NCBI GenBank assembly: GCA_964652645.1
Contig: CAZZCS010000054.1
Coordinates: forward strand, 1-16,315
Length of the DNA stretch: 16,315 nt
Direction: 5' to 3'
DNA from: CAZZCS01 sp964652645
GTDB lineage: Bacteria > Cloacimonadota > Cloacimonadia > Cloacimonadales > Cloacimonadaceae
Shown: positions 1 to 7,631 of the stretch, one piece after another
Layout of the letters: the number at the start of each line of letters is the position of its first letter
How positions within the stretch are numbered: the first letter of the stretch is position 1
The notes under the pieces: model-generated
Database searches by the model: none
The model's input: only the letters and a program-made list of their open reading frames with translations
What the model was told of the DNA's origin: nothing
Translations under genes and position numbers: made by a program

Positions 1-289
1 TCTCTTCTGACAGCATTGGTAATGGTTTAGACTATCTCATGATCACCATTGACGGTGGATCTACCCAAATATTTCATAGAGCAAAATAACTCGGAGCTTG
101 CTGTGGCGATATCATATGATTGGAGAGTAGTAGCTCCGACTGGCTGAAAAATAAAGGCAATATGGATCCTTGAAACATGCATGTGTAATTATTGAGCCTA
201 GCCCTCTGCCTTCATGGCTTATGCAATACGGGTTTAGTGCTCTCTCTCCCGCGTCCTGTAAGTATATATAGAGGGACTTTTTTCTGAGG
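1..289. other. Unassigned left edge, possible 3' end of a plus-strand gene
   Basis: I recognise no gene here. On the plus strand one frame is open from the window edge to a TAA at 87-89 and would give a 28-residue C-terminal tail (ends FHRAK), which could be the end of a gene starting outside the window. Immediately after that stop lies a perfect 8-bp inverted repeat, TCGGAGCT at 91-98 and AGCTCCGA at 132-139, separated by 33 bases, which could fold as an RNA stem. On the minus strand a 51-codon ATG frame covers 30-182 but has no visible ribosome binding site. The rest, about 140-289, shows no coding or repeat signal. Confidence 0.2.
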
Positions 290-319
290 TAACAAAAACG
301 GCCGGGGTTGCACCGGCCG
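290..319 (-). terminator. Intrinsic terminator of the rpoD operon
   Basis: A perfect 7-bp GC-only stem (CGGCCGG at 299-305, CCGGCCG at 313-319) with a 7-base loop is followed, in the minus direction, by a run of five T and then GTT (298 to 291). It lies 27 bases past the rpoD stop codon and faces the right way to end the operon that starts at rpsU. Confidence 0.88.
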
Positions 320-346
320 AAGATAGTATAAATCGCTGATAACAGC

Positions 347-2086
347 TTATTTTACATGGAAATTATCCAGGAACTGCTGTAAGATTGCGGCTCTGGAGGG
401 GTGACGCAGTTTTTTGAGGGCTTTATCCTCGATCTGGCGGATTCGTTCACGAGTCACCTGGAAGATGTTTCCCACTTCCTCGAGGGTACGGTGGTAGCCA
501 TCGTCGATCCCAAAGCGCAATCTGATCACGCGTTCCTCACGGGTAGTGAGGGTCTTCAGGACTTCATCCACCTGTTTTTTGAGGAGGCTGCGTTCGGCCA
601 GGCGTTCGGGCGAGATGATGGTTCTATCCTCGATAAAGTCTCCCAGGATGCTGTCTTCGCTGTCGTGGCCGATTGGTTTATCGAGCGAGACCGGCTCTTT
701 GGAGATGGAGAGGATGTTTTTGATCTTTTCCACCGGCATATCCAGTACATCTGCAATCTCTTCGGGGTAGGGGTCGCGGCCCAGCTTTTGCATGAGACGT
801 CTGCTCGTACGGTTGATCTTATTTATGGATTCGATCATGTGCACAGGGATGCGGATGGTGCGGGCCTGATCGGCAATAGCGCGGGTGATGGCTTGCCTGA
901 TCCACCAGGTGGCATAGGTGCTAAATTTGTAGCCTTTGCGATAGTCATATTTTTCCACAGCTCGCATGAGGCCAGTATTGCCTTCCTGGATCAGATCGAG
1001 GAATTCGAGGCCGCGGTTGTTATAACGCTTTGCGATGCTGATCACGAGACGGACGTTTGCCTCGATCATCTCGTTTTGAGCTTTCTCTTTGTTGCGTTCT
1101 GCCCGGTCAATTTCGCGCAGGAGGAAGACGAGTTCGTTACCCGTCATCTTCGTTTCGAGCTCTACCCTGCGGATCTTACGACGGGCGTTTTTGATCTTGC
1201 GGAGGGTCTCGATAAAGACATTGGGGTCCATCTTGGTTTCGACCTGTACTTCGGTAAAATCCTCGTCGGACTTCTTGGCTCTGCGGCCATAGGTGCAGAT
1301 CTCATCGATGGTATAACGTTTGATCCTGGTGAGTTCAGTGATGCTGGTGTGGCTCTCTTCGATGCGCTCTACCAGGCTGCGGATGCGGTACACCATGCGC
1401 TTGATCAGCTTGTCGTTATAGCTGAGAATGCCAAAGGTGGCGATCAATCTGTTGCGCAGATCATCGATCTCTTCCTGGCGGTTTGCAGTGCCGGTATCAT
1501 CAAAATCGCAGTTATCGAGGATTTCACCTATACGCTCGAAGGTATCTTCGTTTTCTTTGAGGAGTTCCCGGAATTTATCGATAATCTTGACGTCCTGGTT
1601 TTTATCGATCCAAGTGCCGATATCGACCTTGAAGATCTGATCGAGGCGTACTCTTCGCTCGCGGTAACGATGCAGGAAGTTGTACATTTCCCGGAGGGTA
1701 GAACCTGCCTTGAAGACGTTTTGGTTTATCATCTTCTGATAGGTCTCGATCTTTTTGGCCACGCGAACTTCGCCTTCGCGATCCAAAAGGGGAACTCTCC
1801 CCATTTCCTTAAGGTACATACGGACGGGATCGTCGTAGTAACGCCTGGTCTTAAACTTTTTGGGAGGGGCAGCTTTCTTGATGCCAGAGCCGCCTTTTAT
1901 TACCCGCTTCTCGGTCTCGTCGATTATCTCAATTCCATCCTGACCCAGATCGAAAATGATATCATCCACTTTATCGAGGAAGAAGGGGCTGCTGGGCAGT
2001 ATTTCGTTAATTTGTTTGAACGTGATGTAGCCGGTCTCCTTGCCGAGTTCGACCAGCTTTTTCAGACATTCATTATAAGTAATCAT
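347..2086 (-). CDS. rpoD: RNA polymerase sigma-70 factor (housekeeping)
   Basis: Primary sigma factor directing core RNA polymerase to most promoters. In the 579-residue product, region 1.1 covers about 1-60 and region 1.2 about 83-115 (DPVRMYLKEMG). A long non-conserved segment spans about 116-335. Region 2 is about 338-410 (core binding, and DNA melting/-10 recognition with YATWWIRQAITRAI), region 3 about 418-495, and region 4 about 507-562 with a helix-turn-helix ending RERIRQIEDKALKKLR. Full region 1.1 and a non-conserved segment mark it as group 1. I place the start at ATG 2086 rather than the TTG one codon upstream, because AGGAG sits five bases before the ATG but only two before the TTG. 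It is the last gene of the rpsU-dnaG-rpoD unit, 56 bases after dnaG, and is followed by an intrinsic terminator. Confidence 0.96.
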   Translation of the reverse strand: MITYNECLKKLVELGKETGYITFKQINEILPSSPFFLDKVDDIIFDLGQDGIEIIDETEKRVIKGGSGIKKAAPPKKFKTRRYYDDPVRMYLKEMGRVPLLDREGEVRVAKKIETYQKMINQNVFKAGSTLREMYNFLHRYRERRVRLDQIFKVDIGTWIDKNQDVKIIDKFRELLKENEDTFERIGEILDNCDFDDTGTANRQEEIDDLRNRLIATFGILSYNDKLIKRMVYRIRSLVERIEESHTSITELTRIKRYTIDEICTYGRRAKKSDEDFTEVQVETKMDPNVFIETLRKIKNARRKIRRVELETKMTGNELVFLLREIDRAERNKEKAQNEMIEANVRLVISIAKRYNNRGLEFLDLIQEGNTGLMRAVEKYDYRKGYKFSTYATWWIRQAITRAIADQARTIRIPVHMIESINKINRTSRRLMQKLGRDPYPEEIADVLDMPVEKIKNILSISKEPVSLDKPIGHDSEDSILGDFIEDRTIISPERLAERSLLKKQVDEVLKTLTTREERVIRLRFGIDDGYHRTLEEVGNIFQVTRERIRQIEDKALKKLRHPSRAAILQQFLDNFHVK

Positions 2087-2142
2087 CAATGCTCCTTGTC
2101 TGTGATCCTTGCATCATCTGCTCCGGATACAAAACACAACGC

Positions 2143-3870
2143 TTAGTGAATCAGACGTTTCACTACTCTCTTTGTCATCTGGCGATAGGTCTGGGAAAGC
2201 TCTGTCTTGCGTTTGAAAAGCTCCATATTTTGCGGCTCTTTGTTTATCATCCTGTCAATGTCATCCAGTTCCCGCTGGATCTTGCGGATTTTTACCTGTT
2301 TCAAGGTTTCTTCAAAGCGCATCTTGGGCAATTCTTCAAACATCAGATCTGCCAAACCCTCTCTTAGTCGGGGATTCTCCAGACTGTCCAACAGCGAAGA
2401 GGGCTCGATTTGCTCTTCCTGCTGGATCATCGTTTTCAAAAATTTATATAACTCTTTGTATGTCTTACTATCAAAGTAATCTTCATTTACCTCTGATGCA
2501 AGTAATTTTAAGCTTTCTTTTTCTTTCATAGCCAAAACGAGGAGATGACGCTCCTCGATATTGTCGTTCAGATTTGTCTCCACCACTTGGGGAGTGGCTG
2601 GTGTATAGGAGCGTGAACCCGTTTGCCGGAGCTTGCCATTGAGGGCGTTTTCACTGATCTTGAAAGCTTCGGAGACATCCCGAATCAGCAGTTCTTTGCG
2701 GATCGGATCCTGCACGGGGCGAAGGGCGTCCAGCAATCTCTCGATTCTTTCTGTGATCGGGGTTTCCGGGTCACTGGCTTCGGCGTAGTATTGGATCAGA
2801 GGCCTGGCTTCGTCGATCAGGTCCTGAAGGGCAGCCTTGCCATGCTCCAGAATATAGGTGTCCGGATCGTGCTTTTCTGGCAGATGGACGATGTATGGGG
2901 CCAGCCCCTTGCTGAGGCAGAGCAGAGCCGCTCTTACGGCTGCTTTCTGGCCGGACTTATCTCCATCATAGAGCATATAGACCTTGTCGCAGTAGCGCGC
3001 CAGGAGGTAGATCTGATCTTCGGTAAGGGCAGTGCCAAGGGAGGCTACGGAATTTGTAAAGCCCACCTCAAACAAACGCAAGAAATCAAAATAGCCTTCG
3101 CAGACGAGGACGCTTCTGGCTTTGCCGATGTCGTATTTGGTTTTGAAGAGGCCATAGAGCTCTTTCCCTTTGGTATATAGCTCTGTGCCGGGCGAATTGA
3201 TGTACTTGCCTGCCTCGGTCTTGGCGCTTAGGATTCTGCCTCCAAAAGCGATAGCTTCTCCGATGTTGTTGTGGATCGGGAACATGAGGCGGTCCCGGAA
3301 GATATCGACAAGGTTGCCCTGGTAATTGCCAAAGAGGCCGGATTCCTTGAGCAGACCTACGTTTATGCCTTCTTTCATCAGATGGTTCAGGAGGCCTTTC
3401 TCGCTGTTCAGGGCATAACCTAGCTGGAGCTGTTTGGCTGTTTCGGGGCTGAAACTACGTTTTTTGAGATAATCAAGCACGTTTTGGCCGTGGGCAAAGA
3501 GATTCTCGCTATAATATTCCCCGGCCAGCTTGTAGGCCGTGAGCAGGAGGTCACGCTTGGTGGATACGACCTTGGTCTGTTCATATTGGGGTAGTACGAT
3601 TCCGGCACGCTGAGCCAGTTTCTTCACAGCTTCCATAAAGCTGAGCTTTTCGTATTCCTGCACGAAACTAAAGACGTTTCCGGCTTTGCCGCAGACGAAA
3701 CACTTGAAGATTTGCTTGGGCTGGCTCACGTGCATGGAGGGATTGGTGTCGTTGTGAAAGGGACAGATGCCCTTGAAATTTGATCCTGAGCGCTTCAGGG
3801 GGATGTAGCCGGAGATCACATCCACGATGTCGTTTGCCTGTCTGACTTGATCTATGATACTATTATCCAC
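2143..3870 (-). CDS. dnaG: DNA primase DnaG
   Basis: Synthesises RNA primers at the replication fork with DnaB helicase. The 575-residue protein has the family layout. An N-terminal CHC2 zinc-binding domain carries C36, H39, C57 and C60. The catalytic core has the basic motif FRDRLMFPIH near 191-200. A Toprim fold at about 253-335 has the metal-binding glutamate in VCEGY (E258) and the DGD acidic pair (D302, D304). A C-terminal helical domain probably binds helicase and is poorly conserved, as usual. The start is GTG at 3870, preceded by AGGA four bases away. The N-terminus (IDQVRQANDIVDVI) matches the usual position for primases. It begins nine bases after the mutS2 stop and lies upstream of rpoD, the classical order of the macromolecular-synthesis operon. 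Confidence 0.96.
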   Translation of the reverse strand: MDNSIIDQVRQANDIVDVISGYIPLKRSGSNFKGICPFHNDTNPSMHVSQPKQIFKCFVCGKAGNVFSFVQEYEKLSFMEAVKKLAQRAGIVLPQYEQTKVVSTKRDLLLTAYKLAGEYYSENLFAHGQNVLDYLKKRSFSPETAKQLQLGYALNSEKGLLNHLMKEGINVGLLKESGLFGNYQGNLVDIFRDRLMFPIHNNIGEAIAFGGRILSAKTEAGKYINSPGTELYTKGKELYGLFKTKYDIGKARSVLVCEGYFDFLRLFEVGFTNSVASLGTALTEDQIYLLARYCDKVYMLYDGDKSGQKAAVRAALLCLSKGLAPYIVHLPEKHDPDTYILEHGKAALQDLIDEARPLIQYYAEASDPETPITERIERLLDALRPVQDPIRKELLIRDVSEAFKISENALNGKLRQTGSRSYTPATPQVVETNLNDNIEERHLLVLAMKEKESLKLLASEVNEDYFDSKTYKELYKFLKTMIQQEEQIEPSSLLDSLENPRLREGLADLMFEELPKMRFEETLKQVKIRKIQRELDDIDRMINKEPQNMELFKRKTELSQTYRQMTKRVVKRLIH

Positions 3871-3879
3871 GGCTTCCTG

Positions 3880-6222
3880 CTACACATTGGCGATGGTTAC
3901 GCCACTTCCGCCCAGGGCTGGGGGAGGGGTCGAGATGGAGATTACCTGTTTCTTGCGACCAAGGTAGTCCCGTACTTTGGTGCGAAGAGCGCCTGTTCCT
4001 TTGCCGTGCACGATCCTGAGACTGTGGATGCCGGCGACTATGGCTTCGTCAATTGCTTCGTCGATAATCGGTTGGGCTTCATCGAAGGTGAGGCCCAGGA
4101 GTTTGATCTCTCTGCGAGCCAGGTTGCTGCTGATTCTGGCTTTGGTGAGGGGGATGAAATCCTCTTTGGGCTTCTGTTTTGAGGCATAAATATTCTCGGT
4201 GTGCGTCTTGAAGCTGATCCCGTTCATATCCACGAGCACTTCTCCGTCTTTGACGCTCAAGACCACGGCATCAGCCTCGAAATCAGCGAGCCAGACCTTA
4301 TCTCCGGGACGGGGATCCCTGGCTACATCGCGGTTTTGAGGAGCAAGCTGGCGCAGGGTCTGGGTGATCTCTTTTTGTTTATCCTGGAGCTTGTTCAATC
4401 TGCTTTCGCTGTGATGTTTCCGCTCTTCTTTGTCCAGGGAGCGGATCTCGTTCAGCTCGGCTGTATAGGCCTTTTGCAGGGCGATGAGTTCCTGTTGCTG
4501 CTCTTTGAGAAACTGTTGTTTGCGGCTCTTGAGTTCTTTTTCAAACTCGGCGTTTTTGGTGTTCAGCTCATCTATTCTGGCCTGGAGGTTGCGATTTTTC
4601 AGCTCGTATTCATAGTGCTCGCGGGCCAGTTTCTTCTTCTCGGCTTGCATGGTTTTGAGGAGCTCGACAAATTCGATGCTCTGGCTGCCACAAAGCTCCT
4701 TGGCACGGCTGATGAGGCTATCATCCAGACCCAAGGCAGAGGCCACTTCGATGGCAAAGCTATCTCCGGGGAAGCCCGGGACAAATTTGTAGGTAGGGGT
4801 AAGGGCTTTGAGGTCAAATTGCATCGAGGCATTGATGCAGTTATCCGTTTGTTCGGCAAAGACTTTGAGGGCAGTGTAGTGGGTCGTGACGATGCCTTTG
4901 GCACCGGATTCGCTAAAACGTTCCAGAATCACCTGAGCTAGAGCGGAGCCCTGCTGGGGATCCGTAGCTGCCCCGATCTCGTCGATCAGGATCAGGCTGT
5001 TGGGATCGCAGTGCTTTAGCATCCTACCGATTTTGTCCAGATGGGAAGAGAAGGTGCTGAGAGCGTTCTCGATCGATTGATCGTCGCCGATATCGGCAAA
5101 GACACCGGAAAATATTCCGATTCTGGATTGATCCGATAGCGGCACCGGGATTCCGGAAAGAGCCATCAGAGTGATCAACCCCACGGATTTGAGGAGAACC
5201 GTCTTGCCGCCGGTATTGGGGCCGCTGAGCACCAGAAGATTGTAGTCCACCCCCAAGTTGAGATCGTAGGGGATCACCTTGTGGATGTCCTGGAGTTTAA
5301 GGATCAACAGGGGATGCCTGGCCGCTACCAGTTCCAGGCAGGGTTCAGTGCTGATCTGCGGGACTCTGGCAGCCAGGGCAAGCCCCAGCTTTCCAATGGC
5401 AAAGCGCATATCCAGTTCACCCAGCAGAACTGTGTTTGAGATAATCTGGGCAGAAAAAGCACGTATCTCGGCAGTGTAATTTAGAAAGATGCGATAGATC
5501 TCGTTCTTCTCTTCCTGACGCAGGAGTTGGAGTTCGTTGGAGAGGGGAACCACGCTTTCGGGCTCGATAAAGACGGTTGATTTGGTGGCGGATTTGCTTT
5601 GGACAATGCCTCTTACGTAGGGCGCGGCGCTTTCCTTGATGGGGATTACATAACGGTCGTTGCGCTGGGTGACAAACTTGTCCTGAAGGTAATTGCTCAT
5701 TTGCGCATCTTGCAAGAGGTTTTGCATCGTTCTGGAGATCCTGGCCTGCAGGGAGCTCATTTGTCTGCGGATTTGCTGGAGTTCGGGCGATGCGCCATCC
5801 AGGACGTTGCCCTCAAAATCGAAGATCCGGTTGAAGCGGGCAGCGATTTCGGGAAGTTTGTGCAGCTTTGTGAGGAGCTTGTAAAGCAGGTGATAGTCTT
5901 TCAGTTCATTGCTTGCCGTGTGGATCTGATTGGCGCAGGCAACGTTGTAATACACATTGCGAAACTCTTCAAAGCCAAAGACTGCTCCTTTCTCTTCCTC
6001 AAAAAGAAGGCGAATGTCCACAATCTCGGCAAAGGAAAATTGAACGCCATGCTCTGTACAGACCTGGATCTCGTGGTTTAGATTGAGGTTTCGCTCGATC
6101 GCGCTCTTATCCTGCAGAGGCTGGATAGATCGGCACTGATCCTGCCCCAGCAGGCTGTGACACCTCTGGGCGATCTGCCGCCTGATCTTTTCGTATTCGA
6201 GATCCTGGTAGTATTGATGCAT
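3880..6222 (-). CDS. mutS2: MutS2-family ATPase with C-terminal Smr domain
   Basis: MutS-like ATPase that lacks the mismatch-recognition domain. Family members act on branched DNA to suppress recombination, or in rescue of collided ribosomes. The 780-residue product has a core/lever region (about 1-300) and an ABC-type ATPase with Walker A GPNTGGKT (334-341), Walker B ILIDEIG (411-417) and a signature segment around STFSSH (389-394). A long charged coiled coil follows at about 520-625, then a small beta domain at about 638-670, and a Smr domain from about 700 with the conserved HGKG (739-742). The usual LDLR motif at the start of Smr is degenerate (IKLLG). Its ATG directly follows the stop of the CvpA-like gene with no gap, so translation is probably coupled. 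The cvpA-mutS2 pairing is known from Firmicutes. Confidence 0.94.
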   Translation of the reverse strand: MHQYYQDLEYEKIRRQIAQRCHSLLGQDQCRSIQPLQDKSAIERNLNLNHEIQVCTEHGVQFSFAEIVDIRLLFEEEKGAVFGFEEFRNVYYNVACANQIHTASNELKDYHLLYKLLTKLHKLPEIAARFNRIFDFEGNVLDGASPELQQIRRQMSSLQARISRTMQNLLQDAQMSNYLQDKFVTQRNDRYVIPIKESAAPYVRGIVQSKSATKSTVFIEPESVVPLSNELQLLRQEEKNEIYRIFLNYTAEIRAFSAQIISNTVLLGELDMRFAIGKLGLALAARVPQISTEPCLELVAARHPLLILKLQDIHKVIPYDLNLGVDYNLLVLSGPNTGGKTVLLKSVGLITLMALSGIPVPLSDQSRIGIFSGVFADIGDDQSIENALSTFSSHLDKIGRMLKHCDPNSLILIDEIGAATDPQQGSALAQVILERFSESGAKGIVTTHYTALKVFAEQTDNCINASMQFDLKALTPTYKFVPGFPGDSFAIEVASALGLDDSLISRAKELCGSQSIEFVELLKTMQAEKKKLAREHYEYELKNRNLQARIDELNTKNAEFEKELKSRKQQFLKEQQQELIALQKAYTAELNEIRSLDKEERKHHSESRLNKLQDKQKEITQTLRQLAPQNRDVARDPRPGDKVWLADFEADAVVLSVKDGEVLVDMNGISFKTHTENIYASKQKPKEDFIPLTKARISSNLARREIKLLGLTFDEAQPIIDEAIDEAIVAGIHSLRIVHGKGTGALRTKVRDYLGRKKQVISISTPPPALGGSGVTIANV

Positions 6223-6777
6223 TTATTGCTTATCTGTGCTCAGAATCTTCTGCGTTTCGGCGGTAGCCCGTTCCTGCAGATACTCCACCAGACGGTCTTG
6301 AGCTTTGAGTTTGAAGGTGCCAATGAGCTCTTCTTTGGCTACGATTACTCCGCTATACACGCGGTGTTTTTCAGAATCTGCCAGTTTTTCAGAGAAGGAG
6401 GGGAAATAATCGATCATGACGGAGACGATGATCACAAAGATGAGACCTGCGATCAAACCGAAAAGCCCGCCCAGAGCGTGATTTAGAAAGGAAAGATGCA
6501 TGTATCCCAGCAATCGCTCTATGGCAAAGATTACCAATTGAACCAAGACGAGGATCACGATGATGATCAGAAAAATGGCCGCAATATTAGCCAGAAGCGG
6601 GGCCGTATTGAGCTTTGCCATGAGCCCATAACGGACGGCTGGATAAAAATGGCTGATCAGAAAGAAGGAAAAGATGATCGCGGCAAGATGGATCAATGCG
6701 CCTACTATCCCCATCCTGAGGCAGTATACAATGCAGAGCACAAGAAAAACTAAGATTGACCAATCGAAGATACCCAT
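6223..6777 (-). CDS. CvpA family inner-membrane protein
   Basis: Small integral membrane protein of the CvpA family (184 residues). The family was named for colicin V production and is linked to envelope homeostasis, but its molecular role is unsettled. Four hydrophobic segments are visible, at about 5-22, 25-43, 63-86 and 100-122. The N-terminus (FDWSILVFLVLCIVYCLRMG) fits the usual CvpA opening, where a GxxxG-like turn joins helices 1 and 2. The charged C-terminal tail (about 125-184) is likely cytoplasmic. ATG at 6777 is preceded by AGGAG with a six-base spacer. The stop codon abuts the mutS2 start. The 75-base gap to yqeY contains a short GCAG/CTGC hairpin without a T run. Confidence 0.85.
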   Translation of the reverse strand: MGIFDWSILVFLVLCIVYCLRMGIVGALIHLAAIIFSFFLISHFYPAVRYGLMAKLNTAPLLANIAAIFLIIIVILVLVQLVIFAIERLLGYMHLSFLNHALGGLFGLIAGLIFVIIVSVMIDYFPSFSEKLADSEKHRVYSGVIVAKEELIGTFKLKAQDRLVEYLQERATAETQKILSTDKQ

Positions 6778-6852
6778 ATATTACTCCTCTAAATCGCTGT
6801 TACAAACGCAGAACTGCGCTGAAAAAGGTTTATTGCCCACGGCAGATCAATG

Positions 6853-7287
6853 CTAACTGAGTTCCTGTTTTACAGTGATACTCAGTTGCTTGCCATCTAC
6901 CCTGATTCCGTACTTTTCTTTGATGGCAGAGATCACTCTGCCCATGTCCTTCATGCTGCTAGCCTCAAGCTCTGTGATGGTGGCCTTTACCGTCTCAAGC
7001 AGCTCTGCCTCTGAAAGCGGAGCAGGCAGATAAGCCTTGAGGATGCTGATTTCCTGCTCTTCGGCTGTTGCCAGATCCTCGCGCCCTCCCTCGCGGTACA
7101 TCTCCATGGATTGGGTGCGAGACTTGATCGATTTTTGGATAATCTCCAAAATCTCGTCCTCTTCAAGGGCACGCATCAGCTCCACTTCCCGATTTTTTAT
7201 ATCGGTCTTGAGCATACGGATTACCATCATGCGCTTTGTGTCTTTGGCGAGCATGGCAGCTTTGAGATCGTTATCGAGCTGTTTCAT
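6853..7287 (-). CDS. yqeY: YqeY / GatB-like domain protein
   Basis: Member of the YqeY family (144 residues), small helical proteins resembling the C-terminal domain of the GatB subunit of tRNA amidotransferase. The function is not firmly established, and tRNA binding has been proposed. Diagnostic stretches are the N-terminal helix with VIRMLKTDIKNREVEL, the middle EGGREDLATAEEQEI, then LKAYLPAPLSEAEL and DMGRVISAIKEKYG. All are typical of the family, and the length is normal. The family is very often found directly after rpsU, as here. No Shine-Dalgarno sequence is visible. The ATG at 7287 lies three bases after the T run of the terminator following rpsU, so expression probably depends on readthrough. 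The C-terminus lacks the final helix extension of some homologues. Confidence 0.9.
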   Translation of the reverse strand: MKQLDNDLKAAMLAKDTKRMMVIRMLKTDIKNREVELMRALEEDEILEIIQKSIKSRTQSMEMYREGGREDLATAEEQEISILKAYLPAPLSEAELLETVKATITELEASSMKDMGRVISAIKEKYGIRVDGKQLSITVKQELS

Positions 7288-7290
7288 AGC

Positions 7291-7324
7291 AAAAAAAGAA
7301 AAGGAGCACTCCTGCGAGCGCTCC
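7291..7324 (-). terminator. Internal intrinsic terminator between rpsU and yqeY
   Basis: Read on the minus strand, a 9-bp stem (GGAGCGCTC with GAGTGCTCC, one G-T wobble) has a GCAG tetraloop and is followed by TTTTCTTTTTTT. It starts 10 bases after the rpsU stop and ends three bases before the yqeY ATG. In E. coli a terminator occupies the same position after rpsU and keeps S21 output far above that of the downstream primase and sigma factor. The same role is inferred here. Confidence 0.88.
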
Positions 7325-7334
7325 GAATGCTTGC

Positions 7335-7541
7335 TTATTTCATGAAGCGCTGCATACGACGCTGAGCTTTCAGCATCTTGCGACGGGCTGCATTCTCTTC
7401 GCGTTTTTTCTTAACGCTGGGCTTCTCGTAAGCCTGATGCTTTTTTATTTCAGAAAGGATCGAAGCTTTCTCGCATTTCTTTTTGAAGCGTTTGAGCAGA
7501 ATGTCAAAAGGTTCATTGTCCCGAGCTGTTACTGTAGGCAA
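7335..7541 (-). CDS. rpsU: Small ribosomal subunit protein bS21
   Basis: 30S protein located near the 3' end of 16S rRNA and the mRNA exit platform. With the start chosen here it is 68 residues. The core PTVTARDNEPFDILLKRFKK aligns well with the bS21 opening (xxVRENEPFDVALRRFKR in E. coli), followed by CEKASILSEIKKHQAYEKPS and a very basic arginine/lysine tail. An ATG at 7559 would add six residues (MKVVIF) not found in the family. Its first codons are AAGGTGGTGAT, which is itself a near-complete Shine-Dalgarno sequence. The TTG at 7541 lies at the right distance from it and gives the family N-terminus. It is the first gene of the macromolecular-synthesis unit, with its own promoter upstream and a terminator directly downstream. 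Confidence 0.95.
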   Translation of the reverse strand: MPTVTARDNEPFDILLKRFKKKCEKASILSEIKKHQAYEKPSVKKKREENAARRKMLKAQRRMQRFMK

Positions 7542-7545
7542 AAAA

Positions 7546-7556
7546 ATCACCACCTT
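7546..7556 (-). promoter_or_regulatory. Extended Shine-Dalgarno of rpsU
   Basis: AAGGTGGTGAT matches the full anti-Shine-Dalgarno complement AAGGAGGTGAT at 10 of 11 positions. Other genes in the window have only AGGA, AGGAG or GGAGG. The site sets the rpsU start at the TTG of 7541 and rules out the upstream ATG, whose codons would run through it. Confidence 0.8.
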
Positions 7557-7577
7557 CATACTTAATTTAACGAGCTA

Positions 7578-7606
7578 CAAGAATTTAGAAGCTGTCATTT
7601 TGTCAA
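7578..7606 (-). promoter_or_regulatory. Candidate promoter of the rpsU operon
   Basis: The 90-base gap between the upstream hydrolase gene and rpsU contains a perfect TTGACA -35 box (7606 to 7601). A 17-base spacer leads to TTCTTG (7583 to 7578), a poor -10 match, although the overlapping TAAATTCTTG is A+T rich. The position would leave a leader of about 25-35 bases before the rpsU start. The -35 box is convincing. The exact -10 is not. Confidence 0.5.
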
Positions 7607-7631
7607 GTGCGAATTTTAGCTGAAGGCTTTT

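Noticed and set aside
103..111. GTGGCGATA at the left edge as a third copy of the DUF3795 upstream repeat
   Set aside because: Only nine bases match, and the flanks disagree. This is compatible with chance in 16 kb.
401..2146. A 581-codon open frame running antisense through nearly all of rpoD
   Set aside because: The opposite strand encodes an unmistakable sigma factor. The antisense translation shows no family motif and starts inside the other gene with no ribosome binding site. It is open because rpoD avoids the codons whose complements are stops.
2623..3180. A 185-codon plus-strand frame inside dnaG
   Set aside because: Antisense shadow over the Toprim and basic-motif region of primase. 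No motif or start signal of its own.
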